From positions 58,632,879 through 58,696,878 of the forward strand of contig NC_044990.1 of NCBI RefSeq assembly GCF_008728515.1: a stretch of DNA of 64,000 bases, read 5' to 3'. The translations under genes were made by a program, and so were the position numbers. Source of the stretch: Papio anubis. Its lineage: Eukaryota; Chordata; Mammalia; Primates; Cercopithecidae. Below are positions 53,423 to 63,902 of the stretch, one piece after another (the stretch's first letter is position 1; each line of letters begins with the position of its first letter). The notes beneath the pieces were generated by a model, which saw nothing but the letters and a program-made list of their open reading frames with translations, made no database searches and was not told the DNA's origin.

Positions 53423-53728
53423 CTTCTTCTTCTTTTTTTTTTTTAAGATAGAATTTAGCTATTGTTGCCCAGGTTAGAGTGCAGTGGTGTGATCTCGGCT
53501 CACTGCAACCTCCGCATCCTGGGTTCAAGCAATTCTCCTGTGTCAGTCTCCCGAGTAGCTGGGGTTACAGGCTCATGCCGCCACGCCCGGCTAATTTTTG
53601 TATTTTTAGTAGAGATGGGATTTCATCATATTTGTCAAGCTGGTCTCAAACTCCTGGCCTCAGGATATCTGCCCTCCTTGGCCTCCCAAAGTGCTGGGAT
53701 TACAGGTGTGAGCCACCGTGCCCGGCTA
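53423..53728 (-). mobile_element. Alu element, second of two in one target site
   Basis: It lies between the middle copy of the target word (53409-53422) and an exact third copy, GGGAGAAGAGATTT, at 53729-53742. It ends CCACCGTGCCCGGC. Confidence 0.94.
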
Positions 53729-53889
53729 GGGAGAAGAGATTTCTATGATTGATCTATACCATTGAGGATCTCACTGTAGAGCTGAATTGAAAGTCATCTT
53801 CCCCAGAGTCACATGGGCTAGATACAGAAGGGTAGATGCATAGACAGAGTTAGGATGTTGTTAGGAAGATTGAAAAAAATTGTGGGGGT

Positions 53890-54330
53890 CTATTAGTCAG
53901 GGTCGCAGAAGAACAGAAATGGTGCATTCAAACTGAATAGTTCAATACATTTCTAATCACAAAGGTAAGGGCAGAGTTACTTCTTTTAGCAACAACAGCC
54001 AGGAACTGTTACCAAGCCTAAACCTGAAGGGGTAGGGGAAGAAGTAGTTAGCACAACTCAGGAATCAAATGACTGTGAATGAGGCCACCTGATAGGATTG
54101 TGACCTTTATCAGGGGACTCAGCCAGTCCCCCACTCATCCTAAATAACTTTACAGGGGTATTTCAAGGATTGCTGGGGTATCACTCTCCTTCCACCCCCT
54201 AATTTCTTCCCGGTGCCTCCTGTTGGTGGAACTCAACCAGAAGCTAGAGGGCTTGAAAGCCTGCGGGTGGAGTTCAGGGAGGTGAGTATCCCAGGCACAG
54301 AATGAGATGGGAGAAGGAAGGAAAGATAGC
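53890..54330. mobile_element. Possible LTR-type repeat, family unknown
   Basis: TATTAGTCAGGGTCGCAGAA and CTGTTGGTGGAACTCAACCA joined to AGAAGCTAGAGGGC resemble words found in a dispersed mammalian LTR family. I cannot name it. Boundaries are approximate. Confidence 0.35.
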
Positions 54331-54682
54331 CAGAACAAGAACCTGGAACAGTCCATTTCTGGGTAAGCAAACAACAGAGTGCAAAAGTATGCTCTAAGAT
54401 ATCGCAGAAATAGAAAAGAGAGAAAGAGGGGGAAAACAAAAAATAGAAATATTAAAGAAGGGTAGAAGAAAAAAAAAGTTTTTCAGCAAACAGAAATCGG
54501 TTGGAAACTCAAGATTTAAGTGTGATTGCAAACGTGCAAAGATTGCACATTTTGCTAAGGAGAAGGGGATTAATATTTTCAGAAGCTGGAGAAGGCAATC
54601 AAAAACAACCTCCCTGGAAAGTAATGCATTAATTCATCTTGCAAATATTTTTAAGTGCCTACTCAGAAAGGCAATATGGAGG
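54331..54682. other. No gene recognised; A/G-rich
   Basis: Purine-rich unique-looking sequence. Confidence 0.4.
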
Positions 54683-54930
54683 GAAAGAGTACTTAAAAAC
54701 TGGAATTTGGGGCCAGTTTTTCTGGTTTTGCATTGTGAAGTCACCACTTACTAGCAACCTCAAGCAAATTACTTCAACTCCCTGTGTCTCCACTTCCTCA
54801 TCTGTCAAACAGTGATATTAATGATACATTTCTGTTGGGAATCTTTGAGAATTAGATGATCTAAAATAAAACATGTAAAACACTTTGAACCACCCAGTAC
54901 GTACTAAATGTAAAATAGATGTTAGTTTTT
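54683..54930 (+). mobile_element. MIR element
   Basis: CACCACTTACTAGCAACCTC, AAGCAAATTACTTCAACTCC and CACTTCCTCATCTGTCAAAC are MIR core words. Confidence 0.8.
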
Positions 54931-54934
54931 CTTA

Positions 54935-55300
54935 TTACACTGTGCTGGGCGCTGTGCTAGGTGTTATTTTAATCTTACCACCACCAAGTTTACTTTCTAG
55001 TAGAGACATATAAGACCTATAAATAAGTATCATGACATGCTATAGATGGTATGATAAAAATGTGGCCGTGTACAGATGGGTCAAAGAGAAAAAAGTGGTC
55101 AAGGAGTTTGGATAAGAGGTTTATTCAGGGAGTAATCTCTAACTTGAGTCTTGAATGAAGATTAAGAATTTGCTAGGCAGGTTAGACTGGAGAAAAAAGC
55201 ACTGTAAACAGAGGACATTACATGAACAAAGACATAAAGACTCTAAATAACATGGCTTCTTGGAGCAACTGAGTACTAAAGTTGGAGGAAGAAGGGATAA
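54935..55300 (-). mobile_element. Antisense L2 relic
   Basis: GGGCGCTGTGCTAGGTG, TTACTTTCTAGTAGAGACAT, AACTTGAGTCTTGAATGAAG and ACATGAACAAAGACATAAAG follow antisense L2 order. Confidence 0.6.
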
Positions 55301-55301
55301 T

Positions 55302-55478
55302 TCTTTTTTTTTTTTTCTTTGAGACAGTCTCATTGTTGCCCAGGCTGGAGTGCAGCAGCATGATCTTGGCTCACTGCAACCTCTGCCACCTGGGTTCAAG
55401 TGATTTTCCTGCTTCAGTCTCCCGAGTAGCTGAGATTACAGGCATGAACCACCACACCCAGCTAATTTTTGTATTTGT
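55302..55478 (-). mobile_element. Partial Alu, right arm only
   Basis: A T run leads into GAGACAGTCTCATTGTTGC and it ends ACACCCAGCTAATTTTTGT. The left arm is missing. Confidence 0.9.
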
Positions 55479-55489
55479 ATTGTGTATTT

Positions 55490-55665
55490 CAAAGTAACTA
55501 GAAGAGAAGAATTTTAATTTTCTCAACACAAAGAAAAAAATGAATGTTTGTGGTAGTAGATATCCTAATTACTCTCATTTGATCATCACACATGTATCCA
55601 AATATCACATGCACCCAAAACTATGTACAACTATTAATATGTCAATAAAAACTTTTTAATTCCAG
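55490..55665 (+). mobile_element. L1 3' end fragment (old)
   Basis: CACAAAGAAAAAAATGAATG, TAATTACTCTCATTTGATCA, ATCACATGCACCCAAAACTA and ATGTCAATAAAAACTTTTT match an L1M-type 3' terminus. Confidence 0.7.
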
Positions 55666-55689
55666 GAAATAAAGATGATGGGTGGTTTA

Positions 55690-55925
55690 AAAACAAATAA
55701 ATAAATATATTTTGAAACAACAGCATGTTTAAATATTGCACAGCCATTAAAATTGGGTGTCTATAAGAATATTTACTGATATCACATACATTGTAATAGC
55801 TAATTTTAAAAGTAAAATATAAAATTACATATATGATGTGATCCTTGTTATTAAAAATACATAAACATGTCCACACAAAGGTAATTCCAAGATAAATTTA
55901 AAATTGTCACGTACTCTAGTTGGTA
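55690..55925 (+). mobile_element. Second old L1 3' fragment
   Basis: ATTGCACAGCCATTAAAAT, GAATATTTACTGATATCACA and GATGTGATCCTTGTTATTAA follow the L1M region after ORF2. It directly follows another L1 3' end. Confidence 0.6.
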
Positions 55926-56029
55926 AAATTTGGGGTTGTTTTCCTTTTCTTTAAACATATACAGTCATGTGTCACATAACATTTTGGTCAACAATGGATC
56001 CCATATATGGCAGTAGTTCCATAATGTCA

Positions 56030-56500
56030 CAGGATCCTCGGGGTGTCACTTTTCCAACTGGAAACCTCTTCAGCCAGCGGCTCCTTTGCCTGAGTTGTGC
56101 TAGGGCCCGCTGGGCCTGTTTCACCCACTCAACCTGACAGGCTGAACTGGGCTCACACTACTGGCCTGGAAACCACAAATGCCAAGGGTGAGCCAGGTGT
56201 GGAGTGGTGAGGGATGTGTGAGTGAGTGAGCATGGGGTCCAGCCACTGAGCACCGCCAGGCAGCTCCAGATGCTGGTATGGGCACCTGTTCTCTGCAACG
56301 CTGTGGCTGGACCAGGAGTACCACAAGCAGATTCCACGGCTATCATAGGGAAACGCAGTTGCGCCTGGAAGCCTGGAGATGCCAGGAGCCACAGAGTCCC
56401 AAAGAGGGTGTCACAGCCCTGGGTCAGAGAGCTCCTAGGTCTGGGATCCCTGAGGGGCCACAGTTCTTCTCTCCTTCTTTCCTTCTCATTGCTCGCAACA
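56030..56500. mobile_element. GC-rich LTR-like insertion in the Tigger element
   Basis: Between Tigger TIR sequence and AGTACAACATTGTGTTAATG lies about 470 bp of foreign GC-rich sequence. It may run from TGTCACTTTTCC to GCTCGCAACA, the TG...CA form of an LTR. Overlapping frames of 67-118 codons lie here on both strands, which reflects composition. No 4-6 bp duplication is clear, and the family is not identified. Confidence 0.5.
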
Positions 56501-56663
56501 TGGTAGTACAACATTGTGTTAATGCTGGTATAAACAAACCTATTGCTCTCCCAGTAATATAAAAGTATAGCTCAAACAACTATGTACAGTACATAATTCT
56601 TGAAATGATAATAAATGGCTGTTACTAGTTTATGTATTTGCTATACTATACTTTTAATTATTA

Positions 56664-56963
56664 TTATTATTATTGTTTTTCAATATGGAGTTTCACTCTT
56701 GTTGCCCAGGCTGGAGTGCAATGGTGCCGTCTCAGCTCACTGCAACCTCCACCTCCCTAGTTCAAGTGATTCTCCTGCCTCAGCCTCCTGAGTAGCTGGG
56801 ATTACAGGCATGTGCCACCACGCCTGGCTAACTGTGTATTTTTAGTGGAGAGGGGGTTTCTCCATGTTGGTCAGGCTGGTCTCAAACTCCCAACCTCAGG
56901 TGATCCGCCCACCTCAGCCTCCCAAAGTGCTGGGATTACAGACATGAGCCACCATGTCCAGCC
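56664..56963 (-). mobile_element. Alu element with target duplication
   Basis: (ATT)n and T sequence lead into ATGGAGTTTCACTCTTGTTG. It ends CCACCATGTCCAGCC. TAATTATTA at 56655 and TAATCATTA at 56964 flank it. Confidence 0.92.
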
Positions 56964-57006
56964 TAATCATTAGAGTGTTCTCCTTCTACCTATAAAGTAA
57001 TTAACT

Positions 57007-57168
57007 GTAAAACAGCCTCAGGCAGGTCCCACAGGAGATATTCCAGAAGAAGTCTTCATCATAATAGGAGATGACAGTTCCATGCATGTTATTGCCCCTG
57101 AAGACCTTCCAGTGGAGTAAGATGTGAAGGTGCAAGACAGTGATACTGATGATCCTGACCCTGTGTAG
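57007..57168 (+). pseudogene. Tigger transposase C-terminal relic
   Basis: One frame reads VKQPQAGPTGDIPEEVFIII, continues with DDSSMHVIAPEDLPVE, then a stop TAA at 57118, then DVKVQDSDTDDPDPV and the natural stop TAG at 57166. The acidic tail fits the C-terminus of pogo-type transposases. The upstream catalytic DDE part is absent. Confidence 0.8.
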
Positions 57169-57552
57169 CCTAGGCTAAGGTATGTTTGTGTCTTCGTTTT
57201 TAACACAAATGTTTAAAAAATAAACTAAAATAAACTAAAACATTTAAAAATAGAAAAAAAGCCTATAGAATAAGTATATAAAGACTGAAACTATTTTTGT
57301 ACAGCTTTGCAGTACGTTTGTGTTTTAATCTAAGTGTTAGTATAAAAGAATTAAAAAGTTAAAAAAAATTAACTTTATAAACTTTTACTTTATAAAGTTG
57401 ATAAAGTAAAAAGGTTACAGTATGATAAAGTTAATTTATTATTGAAGAAAGGAAAATATTTTAAAATAAATTTAGTGTAGCCTGAGTGTACAGTGTTTAT
57501 AAAATCTACAATAGTGTACATAATGTCCTAGGCCTTCACATGCACTCACTAT

Positions 57553-57580
57553 TCACTCACTCACTCACTCACTCACTCAC
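57553..57580 (+). repeat. (TCAC)n microsatellite
   Basis: Seven TCAC units inside the Tigger element, expanded from the CACTCACTCAC present in the family. Confidence 0.9.
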
Positions 57581-57912
57581 CCAGAGCAAGTGCCAGTCCT
57601 TCAAATTCCATTCATGGTAAGTGCCCTACACAGGTGTAGCAGTTTTTATCTTTTATAGCATATTTTATGGTATCTTTTCCATCTTTAGATACACAAATAC
57701 TTACCATTGCGTAACAATTGCCTATTCCCTTCAGTACAATAACATGCTGTACAGGATTATACCCTAGGAGCAATAGGCTATACTACATAGCCTGGGTGTA
57801 TTGCAGGCTATGCCATATAGGTAAGGACACTCTATGATGTTCCCACAATGATTAAATCACCTAACAAAGGATTTATCAGAACATATTCTTATCGTTAAGT
57901 GATGCATGACTG

Positions 57913-58569
57913 TGCATAATTTCTAATTTTTCTACAGTGAATATGTACAATTTATAACCACAGAAATGATGAAAGTAACTTTGTAAAGATTAAGTTTCTG
58001 TTCTTTTATCTGGTTTTCATTTTTTGTAAAATTGTGTGTGTATGTAAGTACACATATATGTAAATTTATATCATGTTTTATCCTTATGATGTTTCTAAAA
58101 CAATGGGAAAAAAGTTTTCTTCTATTCAGTTTATAAAAAATTAAAAGTCACTGATGCTATTTAAGAGACATTTCAAGAAATGGTTAATATTATAAATCAC
58201 CAGTTACAACTTAAGTTTCAATTATTTTTAAAATTTATGTAGGTGCAATGGCTCATCTTTATGGTGAGTGATGAAGTGTGATGTAACTGTGGATAACAAG
58301 CAGATAAAGTATAATTTCACAGTCTCGCATCAATTAATTTCACTTGGCCCAACTTCACTCAGTAATAAAGGTGTTTTTAACTGGTCTCCTTTCTAGTTTA
58401 CCTCTTTTTTCTTTAGACCATTGCAGGGGCTATTTCTCTCATGATTCTTGGTTCATGGGAAAGGAATAACATTTCTGTATGGACCTCTAATAATCAGACC
58501 TGGTCTAAATTGTTCTCCTCATAGCTATCAAATACCTAAGTTAGCATTTCTTTTCATACACCCATCCAC
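57913..58569. other. No gene recognised
   Basis: AT-rich unique-looking DNA. Confidence 0.4.
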
Positions 58570-59290
58570 AGAATTTTACTGAGTTGGTTTCTGCCATATT
58601 CAATTGAGTAAGTAATGATTAGATGTTTTTTATGTTTCAGCCATGGAATAAAGGGATAAACAAAACGATGCAATTATCTTTAAAGGGTTCACAAACATGT
58701 GAACAAATGTGAACACATAAGTAGATGTGTGTGTGTACACACACACACACACAGTGTTGAACTGAGACTGGGATGAGAATTCAGGAGTCAGAGAATGTTT
58801 CAGAACACAGATGGCATCAGAGTGGTACTTGAAGTCTGAGTAGTAGCTCATCCTACAAACAAGGTGGAGAGGGATATTTTAGTGAATGCCAACAGCTTGA
58901 ACAAAGATATAGAAGCATTAAAAGACACGATGTGTGTAGGAGATAGTGGTAAATTTGGTAAGGACTTGGGCACATGGGAAGGTGTAATTTGAGATGAGTC
59001 CCATTGTATTTGATGTTACAAAATCAGATCTCTACATTGTAAGCAGTGAAGAGGCATTATCTTGTCTTTAACCAGATGATTATTTGGGGGCCAGATTTTT
59101 GTGACAGAAAGAAAATTTTGGTGGGGATAGAGGAGGAAACTGGGGGCAGATACAATTGTCTAGAGGCTCTCGGGAAGAGGGAGATAAGAACCTGAATCAG
59201 GATCCTGGCATGTAATTATGTAATAAATAGGACACATTTGAAAATGGTTCTTGGTGAACAGACTTATGAGAAAGGACAAAAGAGAAGTTA
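58570..59290 (-). mobile_element. Antisense L2 relic
   Basis: GGATAAACAAAACGATGCAA, GGCATCAGAGTGGTACTTGA, ACAGCTTGAACAAAGATATA and GGTGGGGATAGAGGAGG follow antisense L2 order. It is followed closely by an L2 in the opposite orientation. Confidence 0.5.
58726..58753. repeat. (TG)n(CA)n palindromic microsatellite
   Basis: TGTGTGTGTGT is followed at once by ACACACACACA, making a perfect palindrome of at least 22 bases with extra CA units at the right. Confidence 0.93.
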
Positions 59291-59299
59291 AGGGCAACA

Positions 59300-60150
59300 C
59301 TGCTTTGTCACTGGATCCGTGCTGTCTAAGACATGTCCTCCACTCCTGAGGTCAGCAGTCATATATCTGCTTATATCTCCCAGACTTATGTCTTCAGGAC
59401 AGACACACATTATCTAGTGTCTACCTGTTATAACCACCTAGACCTGTACAGCCCATAAGCATTTCAAAGTCAACAAATTGAATTAAAGCAAACATTATAA
59501 ACTTCTCCTCTAAATAACTTTTCTTGACTACACTCCGTTGCTCAAAAGGTGACATCTTCCTGGAGTAATTCATGAGTTCTTTTACTCACCTCCACCACCC
59601 ATCCACTTAATTACTAAGTCTGGTTGATTTTTATCATTGGAATTTTTTTTTTTTTTTTCAAACATGCCCTTGCCTTTCTCTCAATACTTTTCTCTACCTC
59701 TGAGTCATCAATTTCCCTGAAAACTACTCCTACCTTTACTCCATCCAATTCATTAAAAACCCCTGCCAATTTTACCTCCTAAAGGTTTATGTTAATTCCA
59801 CCTTTTTTCAGGCCATCACCATTTCTCAGTTTTATTAGTCAATTGCTTTACAACCTGTAACCAGTTTAGTTCCTCAGAAATATTCGCCTGACCTATTAGC
59901 GCACCTTTAACGGGCTTCTCCACTTCCCTTTCAGTTCAACTTCCACCCCTTCCTCCAAGCATGTCGTCAAACACAGATCTGCCCACTTCACACCTCTGTT
60001 TATCAACTTTCATAGCCTCTCTGTCACCAACAAGATAAAGGCTAAGATCATCAGCAGGGCTGACAATAAATTTCCTCTCAGCCCCCATTCCCTCCCCCAC
60101 CATCAATTCCCACCACTCCAGGTTTCACTAAGTAGTTTCTAATTACATAT
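59300..60150 (+). mobile_element. L2 3' region
   Basis: TCAGGCCATCACCATTTCTC, GTCAAACACAGATCTGCCCA, TTTCATAGCCTCTCTGTC and AACAAGATAAAGGCTAAG follow L2 consensus. An inserted T-run lies at 59645. Confidence 0.65.
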
Positions 60151-60526
60151 ATTAGAATAACCATAAATACAGCTTACCAAAATCAAGGCTATTTAGTCAT
60201 TTCCTGTTCTTTTATGAGCAACCCGTGGTTCTTCAATACCTCTAATTATTGAATTAGAATATATTACAACATTCTCCAAAGGACACACAGTAGTCAAGTA
60301 GTCTCAGATAATACTTATAAATGTAGTTCCAGAGCTCTGTATTAAGATATTGAAACTTTAATAGCATTTCCTCAATGAAATTACAAAACAATTACTATAA
60401 CTCAAACTAATCTGGTTTATTTTTAAACCTAGCAAACAAAAATAACAATAATAATGATAATGATAGCTACCATTTATTGAAGACCAACAATGTCCCAGAT
60501 GTTGATAAATGCTTCATCTGCATTGG

Positions 60527-61163
60527 AGGTTGAGTATCCCATATCCAAAATGCTTGGGACCAGAACTGTTTCAGATTTTGAATTTTTTAAGATTTGGGGA
60601 TATTTGCACATATATCATGAGATATCTTGGGGATGGGACCCAAATCTAAATATGAAACTTATTTATGTTTGACATATGCCTTGTACACATAGGAGGAAGG
60701 TAACTTTATACAATTTTTTTTTTAAGATGGAGTTTCGCTCTTGTCTCCCAGGCTGGAGTGCAATGGCACGATCTCAGCTCACTACAACTTCCGCCTTCTG
60801 GGTTCAAGTGATTCTCCTACCTCAGCCTCCCGAGTAGCTGGGACTACAGGCGTGCACCACCACCACCACACCCAGCTGATTTTTGTATTTTTAGTAGAGA
60901 TGTGGTTTCACCATGTTGGCCAGGATGGTCTCAATCTCTTGACCTTGTAATCTGCCCGCCTTGGCCTTCCAGAGTGCTGGGATTACAGGCGTGAGTTACC
61001 ACACCCGACCACTTTATACAATATTTTTGAATAATTATGTGCATGAAATGAAGTTTTGATTGCATTTGGCTGAGGTCGGGTGGGGGATCTTCCATGTGTG
61101 GCATCATGTAGGACTTTGGAGCATTTTGGATTTCAGATTTTCAGATTAGGGATACTCAACCTG
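60527..61163. mobile_element. Tigger-group MITE, split by an Alu
   Basis: The left end AGGTTGAGTATCCCATATCC is complementary to the right end (ATTAGGGATACTCAACCT). Internal GAGATATCTTGGGGATGGGA and TTATGTGCATGAAATGAAG match a common MITE family. The right flank begins TA. Confidence 0.8.
60715..61010 (-). mobile_element. Alu element with target duplication
   Basis: ACTTTATACAAT flanks it at 60703-60714 and 61011-61022. It contains a (CAC)n expansion at about 60856 and ends CACACCCGACC. Confidence 0.94.
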
Positions 61164-61325
61164 TATCTCAACAGCTCTCAAACTATATATCGCTGTTGCC
61201 ATTTTACAGACAAATATACTAAGTCTCAATAAGACTCAGGGTCTTCCCCAAAATGTTAATGCCAGAGCAGAGAGTCGACCCAAATCTTTCTGATTCCAAG
61301 GCTCATCCCCTTGCTACCATGACAC

Positions 61326-61555
61326 ACTACTTAATAAAAGTGTATTAAATGTATGAATATGTACATTAATGTTAAAAAGCATACGAAGTTATCTTTCATT
61401 CTATGCTTAATTTCATGCTTCATGTTTACTTATTTTGTAAAAGCTTATAACATTTACAATCATGTCCAAAGGTAGCAACATAGTATCTTTAACTGTACAC
61501 TTGACACTTGACTATAGATATGATATTCCCACTTGAATTAGTTGCATATCAAAAA
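61326..61555. other. No gene recognised
   Basis: AT-rich spacer. Confidence 0.4.
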
Positions 61556-61842
61556 TTTTTTTTTTTTTTTTTTTTAGACAGAGTCTTGCTCTTTCACCCA
61601 GGCACGATCTTGGCTCACTGCAACCTCTGCCTCCCAGGTTCAAGCAATTCTCCTGCCTCAGCCTCCCAAGTGGCTGGTATTGCAGGCATGTGCCACCATG
61701 CCCGGCAAATTTTTTGCATTTTTAGTGGAGACGGGGTTTCACCATGTTGGTCAGGCTGGTCTCGAACTCTTGACCTTGTGATCCACCTGCCTTGGCCTCC
61801 CAAAGTATTGGGATTACAGGTGTGAGCCACCATGCCCAGCCC
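61556..61842 (-). mobile_element. Alu element with small right-arm deletion
   Basis: A T run leads into GACAGAGTCTTGCTCTTTC. The text jumps from CACCCAGG to CACGATCTTGGC, losing the usual CTGGAGTGCAGTGG. It ends ACCATGCCCAGCC. Confidence 0.92.
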
Positions 61843-63064
61843 AAAAAATATCTTAAACATTCTTGTGCATCTAACTATGCCAAGCCTCAAGTAAGTCTGA
61901 AACAATTAAAAACTTCTCAGGGAAGACTTGGTTAACTTTCCTCTCCCCACACGCATAAGATTAGATCCCCCTTTTATACAACGTTGCAACACTCGATCTT
62001 CCTCTTTCATACCATTTTTAGCAATTAGAAATTTAACAAGCTTTTTTTCTTTTACAGTTATTTCTTCAGGAACTTCTTCCACAGAGAAATTAAGAAGCCC
62101 ACTGGAAGCAACAACTTGTTTACCTTCTTCACATTTTCTCCTATCATCTAGCCCTGTGCTTGGCACAGTATTTGTGCTTTGCATCTATCCGACGAGTAAA
62201 TGCATGCATCAAAGAAGCAAGAAATACAGATATGTAAAAATACTCTCAATGTTAGGAGTCATCAAATATGGATTACAGGTATTGAGGAAAGGGAGTTATT
62301 GAGAGAGGTAAAAATTCAGTTCCAGAAAACCATGGATGACATGAATAAGAGTTATAAACACTAATTAGTAGGCAGTACCATGAATAAAATAGTTTATTGA
62401 GTCTTACGATATAAAATAATAGATGATTAGTTTGATTAAGTTCCTAGTTATCTGAGCCTTTTTAAAATAGCTTGACAACAATTTGAAAATTTTCCTGATA
62501 ATTATCACATATTTTTTCATCTACTGGTTTGTCGATTAAAATCTTAACCAAATTTAAGCTCTGAGACAGCATTCACATGGTGCTCTCAAATAACTTTTCT
62601 AAATCTCTACACCCATGAAATGAAAGGGCTTTGCAATCACAACTCTTCATCTCATAATTCCTGGCTGATATATAAGACAAGACTGGGGAACATACAGACA
62701 TCATGCGGGAGGCACCACATTCTCTAAATAATGCCATAGTCCAATGTACAGTTGACAGGAATGGTACATTTGCAGTGGGCCTCCTTTTCTTCATCTGAAA
62801 AACTAGCCAGTCATAAATTAAACAAAAAAACAAAAAACAAACAAACAAACAAACAAAAAACAACCTCATGAAATTCCGTAGCTTGGCTTTTTAAAACTTA
62901 TACACTTTTATCATCATGTAGGAAGCAATGATTATAGAAAAAAAATTGTAAAGAGCAAGAGATTCCAGTAGAGTGGAAAATTTACTGCCACAATTAAAGC
63001 TACAAAAGTATGGCTAAGAGCTATAGCAAGTCAGTTGTTTTCCAAGTTCTCAGTTATCTTTATA
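61843..63064. other. No gene recognised; overlapping frames at 61906-62302
   Basis: A 124-codon plus frame and a 92-codon minus frame overlap here. The minus frame is rich in K and E; neither has a recognised domain. AGCCCTGTGCTTGGCACAGT at about 62149 looks like an L2 3' end. (CAAA)n occurs near 62822-62862. Confidence 0.35.
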
Positions 63065-63598
63065 TTATTTATTGTGGTGGCCTCCAAGATGGTTCCAGTG
63101 ATCTTTACCATTTGGTATTCACATCCTTATGTAGTCCTCTCTCACACTGCACCAGGTTGGTCCATGTGTTCAATAGCATACAGTAGAAGTAATAATATGT
63201 CACTTCTGATGTTAGGTTACAAAAAAGACAGTGGCTTTTTTCTTAGATTCCTCTCCTCTCCTCTTTCATAAACACACACACACACACACACACACACAGA
63301 GCTGGGGTCACCCAGTTGACAATGACATTGTATCAGTCAATAGGGAAGCCATATGGCAAGAAATGGAAATCTCTGGCCAACAGAAAATGAAGTGAAGCCT
63401 GTCAGTAATGATGTTAGTGAACTTGGAAGCAGATCCTTCAGCCTAGTCAAGTCTTGAGATGACTACAACTCTAGCTGATATTTTGACTGCTACCCCGACC
63501 CTAACTCAGAACCAACTGGGTAAGCTACTTCCAGATTTTTGACTCTCAGAAATTAGGAGATAATAAATGTTTTAATGTGCTAAGGTTAGGAATAATTC
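63065..63598 (+). mobile_element. Probable MaLR-type LTR
   Basis: GTGGCCTCCAAGATGGTTCC, AGCAGATCCTTCAGCC, AGTCAAGTCTTGAGATGAC and AGATAATAAATGTTTTAATG follow a common MLT1-like LTR order. The 3' end is cut by an Alu. The subfamily is uncertain. Confidence 0.5.
63272..63298 (+). repeat. (CA)n microsatellite
   Basis: About 13 CA units within the LTR-like sequence. Confidence 0.95.
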
Positions 63599-63599
63599 C

Positions 63600-63902
63600 T
63601 TTTTTTTCTTTTTTTTTTTTAAGACGGAATTTCTCTCTTGTTGCCCAGGCTAGAGCGCAATGATGCAATCTCAGCTCACTGCAACTTCTGCCTCCTAGGT
63701 TCAGGCAATTCTCATGCCTCAGCCTCCTGAGTAGCTGGGACTACAGGCACCAGCCATTATGCCCGGCTAATTTTTGTATTTTTTGTAGAGATACGGTTTC
63801 ACCCTGTTGGCCAGGCTGGTCTTGAACTCCTGACCTAGATGATCCACCCACCTCGGCCTCCCAAAATGCTGGGATTACAAGCATGAGCCACTGCGCCCGG
63901 CC
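63600..63902 (-). mobile_element. Alu element with target duplication
   Basis: GGAATAATTC flanks it at 63590-63599 and 63903-63912. It ends CACTGCGCCCGGCC. Confidence 0.94.

Larger units (their letters stand above)
55962..57912 (+). mobile_element. Tigger-type transposon (Tigger3-like) with nested insertions
   Basis: It starts CAGTCATGTGTCACATAAC after a TA and ends AAGTGATGCATGACTG. The last 350 bases match the MITE at 6.85 kb in reverse, so that MITE is a deletion derivative of this kind. Internal sequence carries a transposase tail. An LTR-like block and an Alu interrupt it. The right-hand TA is now TG. Confidence 0.85.
60463..61325 (-). mobile_element. Antisense MIR, split by a MITE
   Basis: Left: ATAGCTACCATTTATTGAAG and CCCAGATGTTGATAAATGC. 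Right: TTGCCATTTTACAGACAAAT, CAGGGTCTTCCCC and CTTTCTGATTCCAAGGC. The halves are collinear. Confidence 0.75.

Noticed and set aside
56158..56562. Possible protein gene in the GC-rich block
   Set aside because: Frames on both strands are equally long, there is no family match, and the block sits inside a transposon as an insertion.
57541..57580. Regulatory TCAC cluster
   Set aside because: A shorter form of this repeat is part of the Tigger family sequence, so it is a simple expansion.
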